A DNA stretch of 64,000 bases, taken from contig NZ_FUWG01000002.1 in the NCBI RefSeq assembly GCF_900167145.1, forward strand, positions 62,001 through 126,000. The letters are read 5' to 3'. The translations under genes and the position numbers were made by a program. The notes under the pieces are model-generated. The model did no database searches. It saw nothing but the letters and a program-made list of their open reading frames with translations, and was not told the origin of the DNA. Positions 8,315-17,714 of this stretch are shown in pieces. This DNA is from Treponema porcinum (GTDB lineage Bacteria; Spirochaetota; Spirochaetia; Treponematales; Treponemataceae). Within the stretch, counting starts at the first letter, position 1. The number at the start of each line of letters is the position of its first letter.

Positions 8315-10192
8315 ATGAACAACGCATCTGCCTTTAAAAAAAACGGTTCTGCCGCTAAAAATCCGTTCCTTCCCGTGTGTCGCGCCGATATGGACGAACG
8401 CGGATGGAGTGAATGCGATTTTGTTTTTGTTTCCGGGGATGCGTATGTTGACCACCCTTCGTTTGCGGCAGCGCTTCTGGGCAGGCTGCTTGAGTCACTC
8501 GGCTACAAAGTCGGAATTATTGCACAGCCGGACTGTTCCGATCCTTCCGCATTTACCGTACTTGGAAAACCGCGCCTTGCATTTTTAATAAGTGCCGGCG
8601 CAATGGATTCGATGGTTGCAAACTATACGGCAAACAATAAGCCTCGTTCTTCCGATGCGTATGCGCACGGTGGCGAAGCCGGCCATCGTCCGGATCGCGC
8701 ACTCATCACCTATACATCAAAAATCCGCGAAGCATACAAAGGCGTGACCGTAATCATCGGCGGAATAGAAGCAAGCCTGCGCCGTTTTTCCCATTATGAT
8801 TACTGGTCAAACAAAGTACGTCGCTCAATCCTATTGGACAGCAAGGCAGACCTTCTGCTTTACGGAATGGGCGAACATTCGATTATAGAAACGGCTGATT
8901 TACTGAACAGCGGTATTCCAATACGCGAAATACGTTCTGTCCGTGGCTCGTGCTGGTTTTCCGGAAAGGAAGATGACGTTCCTAAGGGAAAAAACGTAAT
9001 CCGTCTGCCGTCTTTTCAGGAAATTTCTAAAAACACCGATAAAGGCCGGCAGAAATTTGCAGAATCGTTTGTAATTCAGGAAGAAAATACGGATGCGATT
9101 AACGCCTGCGTTTTGGTGGAGCAGTCAGACGCGCGCTTTGTGGTGCAAAATCCGCCCGCCTTTCCTTTAACTACAGAAGAATTTGATGCGGTGATGGAAC
9201 TTCCGTACACGAGGAAATACCACCCGATGTATGACAAGAAGGCGGCAAACGGAAAAACAGGCGTTCCGGCGTTACAGGAAGTGCTTTTTTCGCTTACGAG
9301 CGTGCGCGGCTGTTTTGGTGCGTGTTCATTCTGCGCAATTACGTTTCATCAGGGACGGACGATACAGGCGCGAAGCCACGAATCGCTTGTGCGCGAGGCA
9401 AAAATGCTTTCCGAACGCCCTGATTTTAAGGGATACATTCACGATGTGGGAGGACCTACGGCGAATTTCCGAAAACCCGCGTGCAAAAAGCAGCTGAACG
9501 CCGGCGTCTGCAAGAAACGCCAGTGTCTTGGAACAGATCCGTGTCCTAATCTGATTGTAGACCATTCAGACTATGCAGAACTTTTAAAAAAACTTCGCGC
9601 ACTCCCTAAAATCAAAAAAATCTTTATAAGAAGCGGACTCAGATTTGACTATCTTGTAATGGATAAAGACAAAACGTTCCTTGAAGACTTATGCCGACAT
9701 CATATTTCCGGACAGCTTAAAGTCGCCCCGGAAAATGTAAGCGATTCCGTCCTTCGCCTTATGCGAAAAAGTACGCACTCAGTCTATGAAACGTTTTCAA
9801 AAGAATATGCAGAAATGAACAGAAACCTGGGAATGAAACAGTATCTTGTGCCGTACTATATTGCCTCGCACCCCGGCTGCGGATTAAAAGAAACGATAGA
9901 AACGGCGCTTTATCTTAAAAAAACGGGCTTTGTTCCAGACCAGATTCAGGACTTCTACCCTACACCGGGCAGTCTTTCCACCTGCCAGTACTATACCGGT
10001 CTTGATCCGTATTCAAAGAACCCGGACGGCACGATGAAAAAAATATACGTTGCCCGCGGTGCGCACGAACGCCGTCTTCAGAGAAGCCTGATTCAATTCT
10101 CCAAGCCGGAAAACCGTTCTCTTGTAAAAGAGGCACTTGAAAAAGCCGGACGAAAAGACTTGATTGCCGTTTTTCTTGGAAAGAACAGCTAG
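8315..10192 (+). CDS. YgiQ family radical SAM protein
   Basis: A 625-residue cytosolic protein. The N-terminal third is a B12-binding-like YgiQ domain (DERGWSECDFVFVSGDAYVD and IIGGIEASLRR). The radical-SAM core carries RGCFGACSFC, the CxxxCxxC ligands of the 4Fe-4S cluster. The C-terminus has a Cys-rich segment and the family's DFYPTPGSLSTC motif. The family is widespread but its reaction is not established. I chose ATG 8315 because the extended -10 sits just before it; ATG 8279 would add twelve Cys-rich residues and leave no promoter. The TAG stop interlocks with that of the convergent EAL gene through CTAG (10189-10192), so there is no room for a terminator between them. Confidence 0.92.
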   Translation: MNNASAFKKNGSAAKNPFLPVCRADMDERGWSECDFVFVSGDAYVDHPSFAAALLGRLLESLGYKVGIIAQPDCSDPSAFTVLGKPRLAFLISAGAMDSMVANYTANNKPRSSDAYAHGGEAGHRPDRALITYTSKIREAYKGVTVIIGGIEASLRRFSHYDYWSNKVRRSILLDSKADLLLYGMGEHSIIETADLLNSGIPIREIRSVRGSCWFSGKEDDVPKGKNVIRLPSFQEISKNTDKGRQKFAESFVIQEENTDAINACVLVEQSDARFVVQNPPAFPLTTEEFDAVMELPYTRKYHPMYDKKAANGKTGVPALQEVLFSLTSVRGCFGACSFCAITFHQGRTIQARSHESLVREAKMLSERPDFKGYIHDVGGPTANFRKPACKKQLNAGVCKKRQCLGTDPCPNLIVDHSDYAELLKKLRALPKIKKIFIRSGLRFDYLVMDKDKTFLEDLCRHHISGQLKVAPENVSDSVLRLMRKSTHSVYETFSKEYAEMNRNLGMKQYLVPYYIASHPGCGLKETIETALYLKKTGFVPDQIQDFYPTPGSLSTCQYYTGLDPYSKNPDGTMKKIYVARGAHERRLQRSLIQFSKPENRSLVKEALEKAGRKDLIAVFLGKNS

Positions 10193-12333
10193 CATTTCTT
10201 CAAAAGCTGCTCAAATTCACCCTGCGAAACAGGCGGAGAAAAATAAAATCCCTGAATGGAATCGCAGCCTATGCTCTGCAAAAACTTCAGCTGCTGTTCC
10301 GTTTCAACGCCTTCTGCAACAACGCTCATTCCAGATTCCTTTGCAAATGCAACGGTATGCCTTATAAGGCTTTCTCCGCCCGGAGTACCGATAAAATCAA
10401 TGAGCGACTTGTCAAGTTTTATTACGTCAAAACGCAAAATCTGAAGACTTGCCAGGGAAGAATAGCCCGAGCCGAAATCGTCCATATGGAGCGAAAATCC
10501 CTCCCGGATAAGGGCTTCCGCAAAAGTCTTGACCGAAATGCTCTTTACTGCCATAGACTCGGTAATTTCAATCGGAACAACGGACGGTTCTATTCCTACC
10601 CTGCCTGCAATTCCTATGTAGTTCTTTACAAAATCCTTGCGGAACATACTTGCGCGCGAAAGATTTACTGAAATCGGAATAATCTCATCGCCGTCCGACT
10701 GGCGCTTTTTCTGGTAACAGCAGACTTTCTTGAACACGTATTCATCCAGCACAGGAATCAGTCCGTCTTTTTCAAACAGCGGTATGAATTCTCCCGGCGG
10801 AATAAGCTTTCCGTCCTTTCCGCGCCAGCGAATAAGCGCCTCTGCACCGATAATTTTTTTTGTCTTTGCAGAATATTTTGGCTGATACCATACCTCAAAA
10901 TCCTCTTTTTCAATGGCAGACTCAAAGGCGCTTTCTATTGCATCGTCGCGCTCCTGTTTTTCAACGACTTTTTCATCATAATAGGCAACGCTTACACCAT
11001 ACTGCCGGCTGATTGTTTCCATAGCAGATACAGCGCGGCTCAAAAGCACGGATGCAGGAGCATTTTTGTCTACATTTCGGTACACTCCAAATTTCACCTG
11101 AAGGTTCGCAATCGGGGAGGATTCAGCCATTCTTGAAGCCTGTCCGCTAAAATAAGAATCGCTAAAGCCTTTCGTGTGAAATCCAAATCCTGCAAACATA
11201 TCGTCACGAATTCTTCCGTAGAACAAAGCAGAAATTTCGCAGTTTTTGATGGACTCTGCCATCTGCACAACGACTTTTCTGCCGGCTTCCCTGCCGTGGA
11301 ACTGCTCTATAGAATGAAGATTGTCTATATTTGAAACGACCAGATCAAACGATTTTCCGGGATTTCCGTTTATCGTCATATCAATGTGATGGCAGAACGC
11401 ATCTTTTGTATAAAGGCCAGAGAGGGAATCATACTCAGAAATAAAGAAGTGCGCTGCATCTTCACGCATCTTAATAATTTTTCCAAGACGCATTTTCACG
11501 ACAGCAACATTATACGGCTTCGTTACGAAATCGGACACGCCAAGTTCAAGGCATCGCTCCTCATCATCGCCTTCAGATGCGGACGTAGCAACAAGAACAG
11601 GAATTGCGGCGAGTATTGGATTTGACTGAATTTTTTGCAGGAATTCAAAACCGTCAATCACCGGCATATACAAATCAAGAATGACGGCGGAAATATCACG
11701 GTAATTGTAGAAAAGCACGTCAAGACCGACAAGACCGTTCTCCGCCTCGACAATATCGTAGTCTTCCTTTAGAAAATTAACAAGAATATTACGGCTTATA
11801 GGATTATCTTCGATAATAAGTATCTTGCGCTTTCCGCCGTTACTCCGCCGTTCAATCAGCTGTTTTTTCTCGTCAAGCTGTTCCACCGATGACTGCGGAA
11901 TATAGTCGTTTCTTTCAGTCGCTTCGCGGACAAACAGAAATACAATAAGATGACCGTTTTTGTCTGTATACGGAAAAAGCTCCATCACGCACTGATGAAA
12001 CTCGGAATCATCGGGCTTATTCTTGCGCTTGTAACTGCACCGAACAGGTTTTTCGCCGTTTTTACGGAACATTTCCCTTAAGTTATCTATATTGGAAAAC
12101 ATCCTGAACGTTTCCCTGTCAGCGTCATAACAGAGCGCGCTTTCTGCAAAAAATTTAAACCATTCGCTGATTTTAAGGGATTCCGTTCCGCCCACTTTCA
12201 TATTCCATTCCGTATCGGAAACCTTAAGGACAGAATAAAAATCCTCAGTTAAATCAACGTATAGAACTTTCTGATAATGGAGAAGAATCAGACGTTGCAT
12301 TGCGGTATACATCAGACTGTCTAAAAGCTCCAT
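10189..12333 (-). CDS. Receiver / degenerate GGDEF / EAL protein, probable c-di-GMP phosphodiesterase
   Basis: A 714-residue protein. Residues 1-150 resemble a PAS-like sensor. About 168-290 is a CheY-like receiver (ILIIEDNP, then VILDLYMP with the probable phospho-acceptor Asp near 220 and the conserved TKPY lysine). About 310-460 is a GGDEF-like fold with no GGDEF active site. About 475-714 is an EAL domain with GAEALIRW (near 499), ITES, MDDFGSGYSS, IKLDKSLI and VAEGVET, so the c-di-GMP hydrolysing residues are present. The ATG at 12333 has GGGAGG upstream. No histidine kinase is adjacent. Output is likely motility or surface state. A G10 tract lies 128 bp upstream on the coding strand. 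Confidence 0.9.
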   Translation of the reverse strand: MELLDSLMYTAMQRLILLHYQKVLYVDLTEDFYSVLKVSDTEWNMKVGGTESLKISEWFKFFAESALCYDADRETFRMFSNIDNLREMFRKNGEKPVRCSYKRKNKPDDSEFHQCVMELFPYTDKNGHLIVFLFVREATERNDYIPQSSVEQLDEKKQLIERRSNGGKRKILIIEDNPISRNILVNFLKEDYDIVEAENGLVGLDVLFYNYRDISAVILDLYMPVIDGFEFLQKIQSNPILAAIPVLVATSASEGDDEERCLELGVSDFVTKPYNVAVVKMRLGKIIKMREDAAHFFISEYDSLSGLYTKDAFCHHIDMTINGNPGKSFDLVVSNIDNLHSIEQFHGREAGRKVVVQMAESIKNCEISALFYGRIRDDMFAGFGFHTKGFSDSYFSGQASRMAESSPIANLQVKFGVYRNVDKNAPASVLLSRAVSAMETISRQYGVSVAYYDEKVVEKQERDDAIESAFESAIEKEDFEVWYQPKYSAKTKKIIGAEALIRWRGKDGKLIPPGEFIPLFEKDGLIPVLDEYVFKKVCCYQKKRQSDGDEIIPISVNLSRASMFRKDFVKNYIGIAGRVGIEPSVVPIEITESMAVKSISVKTFAEALIREGFSLHMDDFGSGYSSLASLQILRFDVIKLDKSLIDFIGTPGGESLIRHTVAFAKESGMSVVAEGVETEQQLKFLQSIGCDSIQGFYFSPPVSQGEFEQLLKKC

Positions 12334-12663
12334 TTGCACCTCCCGGAAAATTAAAAACACCGTAAAAAACGTGTAACGGCAAATCCGCCTTCCCCCACGG
12401 CTTAAAACATAAGCACGATCCCCTTAGACGTTTGCCCTCATTTATTCGCGCGGAGAGTTGCCCCCCCCCCGTCACTATACGACGAGGCTACTGATTACGC
12501 TATTTACTATTTTAACGCGTTTTCCGCAAAAAGCAACAATAAAAACAAAAGTCTTACTTACATTCCCGTCCGTTCCGCCCCCTTCCCTTTCGCGCCGTTC
12601 TTGTTATTGCACTATTTTTACTGTACGATGTTGTTATATTCACAAAAACTGGAGATACGCAGA
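12334..12663. other. 330-bp divergent intergenic region with a 10-C tract
   Basis: It separates the EAL gene (minus) from the NYN gene (plus). The tract at 12461-12470 is ten C on plus. On minus, TATAGT (12479-12474) ends 3 nt before the ten G, so a transcript from it would begin in or next to the G-run. I see no clear -35, and no ORF worth calling. Confidence 0.5.
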
Positions 12664-13647
12664 ATGTCTGAGCGCATAGCAATTTTTTTTGATGCGGAAA
12701 ACATTTCCGCAAATCACGTAACATCAATTCTTGCCAAGGTAAAAAGCTACGGCGACATTCTTATCCAGCGTGCCTACGCGGACTGGTCTATTCCGAACAC
12801 AAGTTCCTGGAAAAATCTTGTAGCAAAACAGCCGATAAGCGTGTACCAGCAGTTTCATAACGGCGAAACGCAGGTCATAGACAAAACGATTATTATGGAC
12901 GCAATTCAAATTGCAATTGAACATCCGGAAATCGACACGTTCTGCATTGTTGCGTCGGACAAAGGGTATTCTAACCTTGCACTGCGTCTGCGCGAACTTG
13001 GAAAATACGTACTGGGAATAGGCGAGGAAAAAAAGACAAAGCAGGATTCGCTTCTTGTAAATGCGTGCAACGAATTCCTGTATATAGAAAACCTTAAAAC
13101 AGTCGACGAAAACATCCTGCTTGATACAAATGACGAAGAACACGACAAGGAAACGCCTGATATGGCGAAATTTTCCCTTTCCCGGTTTATTTCGCAGGCA
13201 TACGACTCAACACCAAAGACAAAGGACGGCGACATAATGCTTTCGCGCCTTTCAGAATCAATAAAATCGTTCAAGCCGGACTTTGACTACCACGACTACG
13301 GCTACAAATCGTTCAAGGCGATGATAGAAAGTTTCCCGGATGAATATGAAATTTACGATGACGGAAAACCGCATCCGTCATTTATGGTAGAACGCAAGGA
13401 AATCAGGGACACAGACAAAACGCTTGAAGGCAGAATACACAAAATCGTCCGGAACTACGGAATTATCCGCTCAAGCGACGGCACTGACTATTTCTTCTAT
13501 GCCGGAGATGTACTTAAGCAATTCCACGGCATCAAGCTTAAAAAAGGAATGAATGTCCGGTTCACCGTGCAGAAAGCCCCCGATGAAAACGCCCCGTCCA
13601 GAAAAGACAGGAACGGCAGGGCAGACAAAATTGAAATTTTAGGATGA
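12664..13647 (+). CDS. NYN/LabA-like nuclease with LOTUS-like and cold-shock-like domains
   Basis: A 327-residue cytosolic protein. Residues 3-140 are a NYN (PIN-like) domain: AIFFDAENIS has the first metal-binding Asp, and FCIVASDKGYSNL the later acidic/Ser site. About 170-245 fits an OST-HTH/LOTUS RNA-binding module (FKPDFDYHDYGYKSFKAMI). About 265-327 looks like a cold-shock or S1-like OB fold (GIIRSSDGTDYFFYAGDV). The combination points to an RNA-processing enzyme; its target is unknown. GGAG sits 9 nt before the ATG at 12664. In-frame upstream codons from 12601 have no ribosome binding site. Confidence 0.85.
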   Translation: MSERIAIFFDAENISANHVTSILAKVKSYGDILIQRAYADWSIPNTSSWKNLVAKQPISVYQQFHNGETQVIDKTIIMDAIQIAIEHPEIDTFCIVASDKGYSNLALRLRELGKYVLGIGEEKKTKQDSLLVNACNEFLYIENLKTVDENILLDTNDEEHDKETPDMAKFSLSRFISQAYDSTPKTKDGDIMLSRLSESIKSFKPDFDYHDYGYKSFKAMIESFPDEYEIYDDGKPHPSFMVERKEIRDTDKTLEGRIHKIVRNYGIIRSSDGTDYFFYAGDVLKQFHGIKLKKGMNVRFTVQKAPDENAPSRKDRNGRADKIEILG

Positions 13648-13664
13648 CAGGGAGAAGCCTGTAG

Positions 13665-14177
13665 TTGAACATTGAACTTCTGACAGAAAAAAACTTTACA
13701 CCGAACTCACTTGATTTTTATAACAGAACGCAGATTGTAAAAAGGGTGTACCGCCGGCAGAACGGAGAATATGCGCTTGTCGATATGCCGTACATTGAAG
13801 ACTGGACGCTTGAACGCAAACGGCTGGAAGCACAGTTTTTAAGAAGCAGTGAATGCATTGCGTATCTGGCACTTGAAAACGGTACAGTAGCCGGTTTTAT
13901 CGGGCTGAAAAAAAAGCTGTACGGTTCATATATGATTTTGAATATGATGCACGTTTCTGCGGACTATCGCGGAAAAGGCATAGGAAGACAGCTTTTTGCA
14001 CGAGGAAAAGAAGAAGCAAGAAAAGCCGGCGCAGAAGTACTGTACATTTCCGCCTGTTCTTCCGAAGAAACAATAGCATTTTACAAGGCGATGGGCGCAG
14101 AAATTACCGAAAATCCAATCAGGGAATTTGCGGATGACGAACCGTACGACCTGCAAATGATATGCAGTGTAGTATAG
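13665..14177 (+). CDS. GNAT family N-acetyltransferase
   Basis: A 170-residue acetyl-CoA-dependent acyltransferase. Motif A is VSADYRGKGIGRQLFARG (about 103-120), the R/QxxGxG/A pyrophosphate loop; YISACSSEETIAFYKAMGAE is motif B. The start is TTG at 13665 with GGGAGAAG about 10 nt upstream, 17 bp after the NYN gene, so co-transcription is likely. The substrate cannot be predicted. Confidence 0.85.
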   Translation: MNIELLTEKNFTPNSLDFYNRTQIVKRVYRRQNGEYALVDMPYIEDWTLERKRLEAQFLRSSECIAYLALENGTVAGFIGLKKKLYGSYMILNMMHVSADYRGKGIGRQLFARGKEEARKAGAEVLYISACSSEETIAFYKAMGAEITENPIREFADDEPYDLQMICSVV

Positions 14178-14218
14178 CAGTATAATTTTATTGAAACGTA
14201 ATCTTGCAGGAGATTTTT

Positions 14219-14665
14219 ATGGGCATTGAATACAAAGAAGAACGACTTACGGCAGAAGAATACATCGAGTTTCTTTCGCGGACTGATTTGGGCTCGCAAT
14301 ATCCAAAAGAACGGTTTGAACAGAGAATTCAAAAACTTGTAAAAAATGTTTCAATCAGTCTTGTAGCGCGCGACGGTAAGAAAATCGCAGGAGTTCTTTT
14401 TGCCCTCACTGATTTCTGCTACTGGCTTTACGTCACTGACTTAGGAGTAGACCGCGATTATGAAAGACAGGGAATAGGCACGGCGCTCATAAAAAAAACG
14501 CACGAAATTGCCGGCGGCGAAAAAGACATCGCGCTGTATCTTGTTGCAAATGAAAACGCCGTTCCGTTCTATCAAAAACTCGGAATGACAAAATCAACGG
14601 AAGTAATGGAATACAACCACATCGAATGGACTGATTTTACTGTGGGTGATGATAAGGGAATTTAA
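14219..14665 (+). CDS. GNAT family N-acetyltransferase
   Basis: A 148-residue single GNAT domain. LGVDRDYERQGIGTALIKK carries the acetyl-CoA loop and LVANENAVPFYQKLGM is motif B. The ATG at 14219 has CAGGAG 6 nt upstream, and a TATAAT at about 14181 may be its own -10. It is only distantly similar to the preceding GNAT gene, so a tandem duplication is not evident. The substrate is unknown. Confidence 0.85.
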   Translation: MGIEYKEERLTAEEYIEFLSRTDLGSQYPKERFEQRIQKLVKNVSISLVARDGKKIAGVLFALTDFCYWLYVTDLGVDRDYERQGIGTALIKKTHEIAGGEKDIALYLVANENAVPFYQKLGMTKSTEVMEYNHIEWTDFTVGDDKGI

Positions 14666-14887
14666 CGATACATTTTCTCTTGCACAATGCACATCGTTTT
14701 ATCCATTCTGCCCATAAAAAATAAAATAATTTGTTGGAAATGACAGTGCAAAAGCGGGGCAAAGCGTTTATAGTTCTGAACGTACAGAGAAAACTGACGG
14801 AGAACCGGAAAAAACGCTGGCTGAAATTGCAGTACTGTTTTTGTCTGTAAGTTTGTGCTTCAAATTCTATTTTTATGGGAGAATATT

Positions 14888-16050
14888 ATGTCATTCAACT
14901 TTACCTGCGCACCACGCACGATTTTTGGCGAGAAAGCGCTTAAAACTGCCGCGCCGTATATTGCGGATTTCGGGAAGAAGGCGCTCATCGTAACCGGTAA
15001 GATTATTACAAAGACGGGGCTTGCCGCAAAAGTGCAGGACGTTCTTTCTGTGCGCGGCATTTCGTCAGTTATTTTTAACGATTTGCCGGGCGAACCTGAC
15101 GACAAGATGATTAACGCAGCTCTTTCTGTGTTCAAGTCAGAAAAATGCGATTTTATTATAGGGCTTGGAGGCGGAACTCTCTTGATACGGCAAAGGCTGT
15201 TGCGGCGATGACTGTCCTTCCGGGGAAACTTTCTGACTATGCAGGAAAGGAAATGTCCGGGGATTTTGCGCCGCTTGTTCTTATTCCTACGACGGCAGGA
15301 ACAGGAAGTGAGGCAACGAAATTTTTTGTCTACACTGACACTGCAACCGATGCAAAACTTTTGATGAAAGGCGATGCACTTTTGCCAAAGCTTGCCGTAA
15401 TCGACTGGACGTATACGATAAGTTCGCCTGTTTCAATTACAGTAGCAACGGGAATGGACGCGCTCACTCATGCAGTTGAAGCGTATACTTCAAAAAAATC
15501 AAATCCCGTAACTGACATTTACTGCCTTGATGCAATAAAGCAGATTTTCAAATATCTTCCGTTGGCTGCAAAAGACGGAAACGATAAAACTGCCCGCGAA
15601 CAAATGGCGCTTGCTGCATACGAAGCCGGAGTGTGCATAAACAATTCAAGCGTTACGCTCGTTCACGGAATGAGCCGTCCGATAGGCGCGCTTTTCCATG
15701 TTCCGCACGGAATTTCAAACGCAATGCTCATCACTGAATGCCTGCGTTTTGCACTTGACGGCGAGGGCGCAGAAGAGCGCTTTGCAAAAATCGCAGAAGA
15801 AATCGGCGAGGCAGAAAAAACAGACAGCCCTTCCTGCGCATCAAAGAAATTTCTTGGCGCGCTTGAACGCCTTACAAAAACGCTCGAAGTTCCTTCTTTA
15901 CGCGAATACGGAATTGACCTTGAAAAATTTGCAGTCAGCGAAGAAAAGATGGCATCCGATGCGCTTGCCTCAGGAAGTCCTGCAAACACGCGGAAGGCTG
16001 TTATAAAAGAAGACATAATTGCAATTTACGACAGGCTCCGGCTGGCGTAA
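14888..16050 (+). pseudogene. Iron-containing alcohol dehydrogenase, broken by a one-base frameshift
   Basis: Family III Fe-dependent NAD(P) alcohol dehydrogenase of about 386 residues. The reading frame runs from ATG 14888 (GGGAG upstream) to about 15177, then continues in the +1 frame from 15178 to the stop at 16050. The break falls in the nucleotide-binding GGGxSxxD motif: GLGGG ends one frame and SLDTAKAVAAM resumes in the other, consistent with one deleted base near 15176-15177. The rest is intact, including PTTAGTGSEAT, MDALTHAVEAY, LVHGMSRPIGA and HVPHGISNA with the Asp/His iron ligands. Recent inactivation or a sequencing error are equally possible. Confidence 0.9.
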
Positions 16051-16179
16051 ATTCGGAATTTATAAAAAACAGTTTTTGTCAATAGATTTTGACTGATTTT
16101 TAAAGAAAAATATTTAAAAAAATTCATTTCAAAGTCTATTGCACAAAAAAAACATTCATACTAAGTTAAAAACACGGAA

Positions 16180-16248
16180 GCAACAAAGCCGTTGCATAAA
16201 ATGCCGTATGGCATTTTTATTCAGCAAAGGGCTTTGCGGCTCTTTGCT
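16180..16248 (+). promoter_or_regulatory. Three tandem stem-loops in the livK leader
   Basis: GCAAC/GTTGC (16180-16184 with 16191-16195); AAAATGCC/GGCATTTT around GTAT (16198-16205 with 16210-16217); AGCAAAG/CTTTGCT (16223-16229 with 16242-16248). The third has an alternative partner CTTTGC at 16232-16237, so two exclusive folds are possible just upstream of the AAGGAG ribosome binding site. The role is unknown; mRNA stability or attenuation is plausible. Confidence 0.5.
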
Positions 16249-16268
16249 ACAAAAACAAGGAGCCGAAT

Positions 16269-17435
16269 ATGAAAGCTTTAAAAAATCTTGTTACAGTTGG
16301 TCTTATTGCTGGAATCGCAGCAACCAGTGCTTTTTCTGCACCAAAGCAGAAAACAATCAAGCTCGGATTCAACATTCCGTTGACCGGTGATTCACCAAAA
16401 GTAGGTGAAAGTGCAAAATTTGCCGGTGAAATTATTAAAAACGAAATCAACGAAGCCGGCGGTCTTGACGTAAAAGGCACCAAATACAAGCTGGAATTCA
16501 TTTATGTAGACAATGAACTTAAGGCAGACTCCGCAATTAACGTTGCAAACAAGCTCATCGACATTGACAAAGTTCTTGCTTCCATCGGTCCTGAAGGTTC
16601 CGGACGTGCCATTCCAGCGGGCGAAGTTTACAACGATGCAAAAGTTCCGATGATTACACCGTGGGCAACAAACCCGGCTGCAACAAAAGACCGTCCGTTC
16701 TGCTTCCGCGCATGCTTCCTTGACCCGTTCCAGGCTCCAGTTGCAGCTAAATTCGCAAGCGAGCAGTTCAAGGCAAAGAAAGTTGCAATCATCTACAATC
16801 TTGAGGACGACTATTCAAAGACACTTGCAGAACTGTTCCGCGATGAATGGAACGCAAAATACGGCTCAACAGTTGTATTTGAATCATTCGGTCAGAAAGA
16901 CCAGGATTTTTCCGTTCAGCTTACAAAAGTCGTAAACTCAGACGCAGATTTCCTGTATCTTCCATGCTACTACAACTTTGTAGGATTGCTTACTTCTCAG
17001 GCAAAGGATTTGGGCTGGAAAAAACCTGTTATGGGTTCTGACTCCTGGGGTTCGGCAGACTTGTTCCCGCTCTCAAAGGGTGCTGTTGTAGGTGACTTCT
17101 TCACGACTCACTACGCTGCAAAGGGTGCAACAGGAAAAACAAAGGAATTCATCGACAAATACAAGAAGGCATACGGCTATGTTCCTGATGACGTTGCAGC
17201 ACTTACATACGATGCAACATACATCGTTCTGCAGGCAATTCAGGACGCAGGTCTTACAGGAAACTTGAAGAAAGACCGCATTGCAATAAAGGACGCAATG
17301 GGAAAAATCTCAAGCTTTGCCGGCGTAACCGGAAATATGAAGTTCACTCCAGACGGAGATCCTGTAAAGGAAGCTGTTGTCGTTCAGGTTACAAAAGACG
17401 GCGAATTTGAGTTCGTTAAGTCTTTACAGCCGTAA
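16269..17435 (+). CDS. livK: Branched-chain amino acid ABC transporter substrate-binding protein
   Basis: Periplasmic binding protein of 388 residues, family Peripla_BP_6 (LivJ/LivK). MKALKNLVTVGLIAGIAATSAFSA is a signal peptide with cleavage after AFSA. The mature protein begins with the typical IKLGFNIPLTGDSPKVGES, with GPEGSGRAIPAGEVY and TPWATNPA lining the ligand cleft. AAGGAG precedes the ATG. It is the first gene of the liv operon and is followed by a strong hairpin, which usually allows excess binding protein over permease. The ligand could be Leu/Ile/Val or another amino acid or amide of this family. Confidence 0.93.
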   Translation: MKALKNLVTVGLIAGIAATSAFSAPKQKTIKLGFNIPLTGDSPKVGESAKFAGEIIKNEINEAGGLDVKGTKYKLEFIYVDNELKADSAINVANKLIDIDKVLASIGPEGSGRAIPAGEVYNDAKVPMITPWATNPAATKDRPFCFRACFLDPFQAPVAAKFASEQFKAKKVAIIYNLEDDYSKTLAELFRDEWNAKYGSTVVFESFGQKDQDFSVQLTKVVNSDADFLYLPCYYNFVGLLTSQAKDLGWKKPVMGSDSWGSADLFPLSKGAVVGDFFTTHYAAKGATGKTKEFIDKYKKAYGYVPDDVAALTYDATYIVLQAIQDAGLTGNLKKDRIAIKDAMGKISSFAGVTGNMKFTPDGDPVKEAVVVQVTKDGEFEFVKSLQP

Positions 17436-17454
17436 CCGAGCTTTCCTTTTCAAA

Positions 17455-17506
17455 GACTGTCCTGCAATTCCTGTTCCTTTTAGGAAGCTTGTGCGGACAG
17501 TCGTTT
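17455..17506 (+). terminator. Partial terminator after livK
   Basis: GACTGTCC (17455-17462) pairs with GGACAGTC (17495-17502), with an inner TTCC/GGAA stem, followed by GTTTTATT. Two further hairpins lie before livH, near 17522-17551 and 17590-17611. This is typical of a step-down between a binding-protein gene and its permease genes. Confidence 0.6.
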
Positions 17507-17714
17507 TATTCGTGCGGAAGATTTTATGCCAGGACGCCGTGCGTCATAAAAAAGGCGTAAAAACCGACTGCGATACCTTTAAGAACAACACCTCGACGCC
17601 TGCGTTGAGGTGGTTGATTTTATCCGTTCTGTCTGTCCTTCAATTTTTTCGTTCCAGACATTTTATACAAGTTTGAGTTACAAACTTTCTTACTGATTTT
17701 TTACGGGAGTATAT

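Noticed and set aside
10189..10192. CTAG shared by the stops of ygiQ and the EAL gene as a special signal
   Set aside because: It is a neat 4-bp overlap of two TAG codons, but such interlocking of convergent genes arises readily by chance.
14666..14887. Small gene or RNA between the GNAT and alcohol dehydrogenase genes
   Set aside because: No start with a ribosome binding site, no stable hairpin and no protein-like frame over 222 bp.
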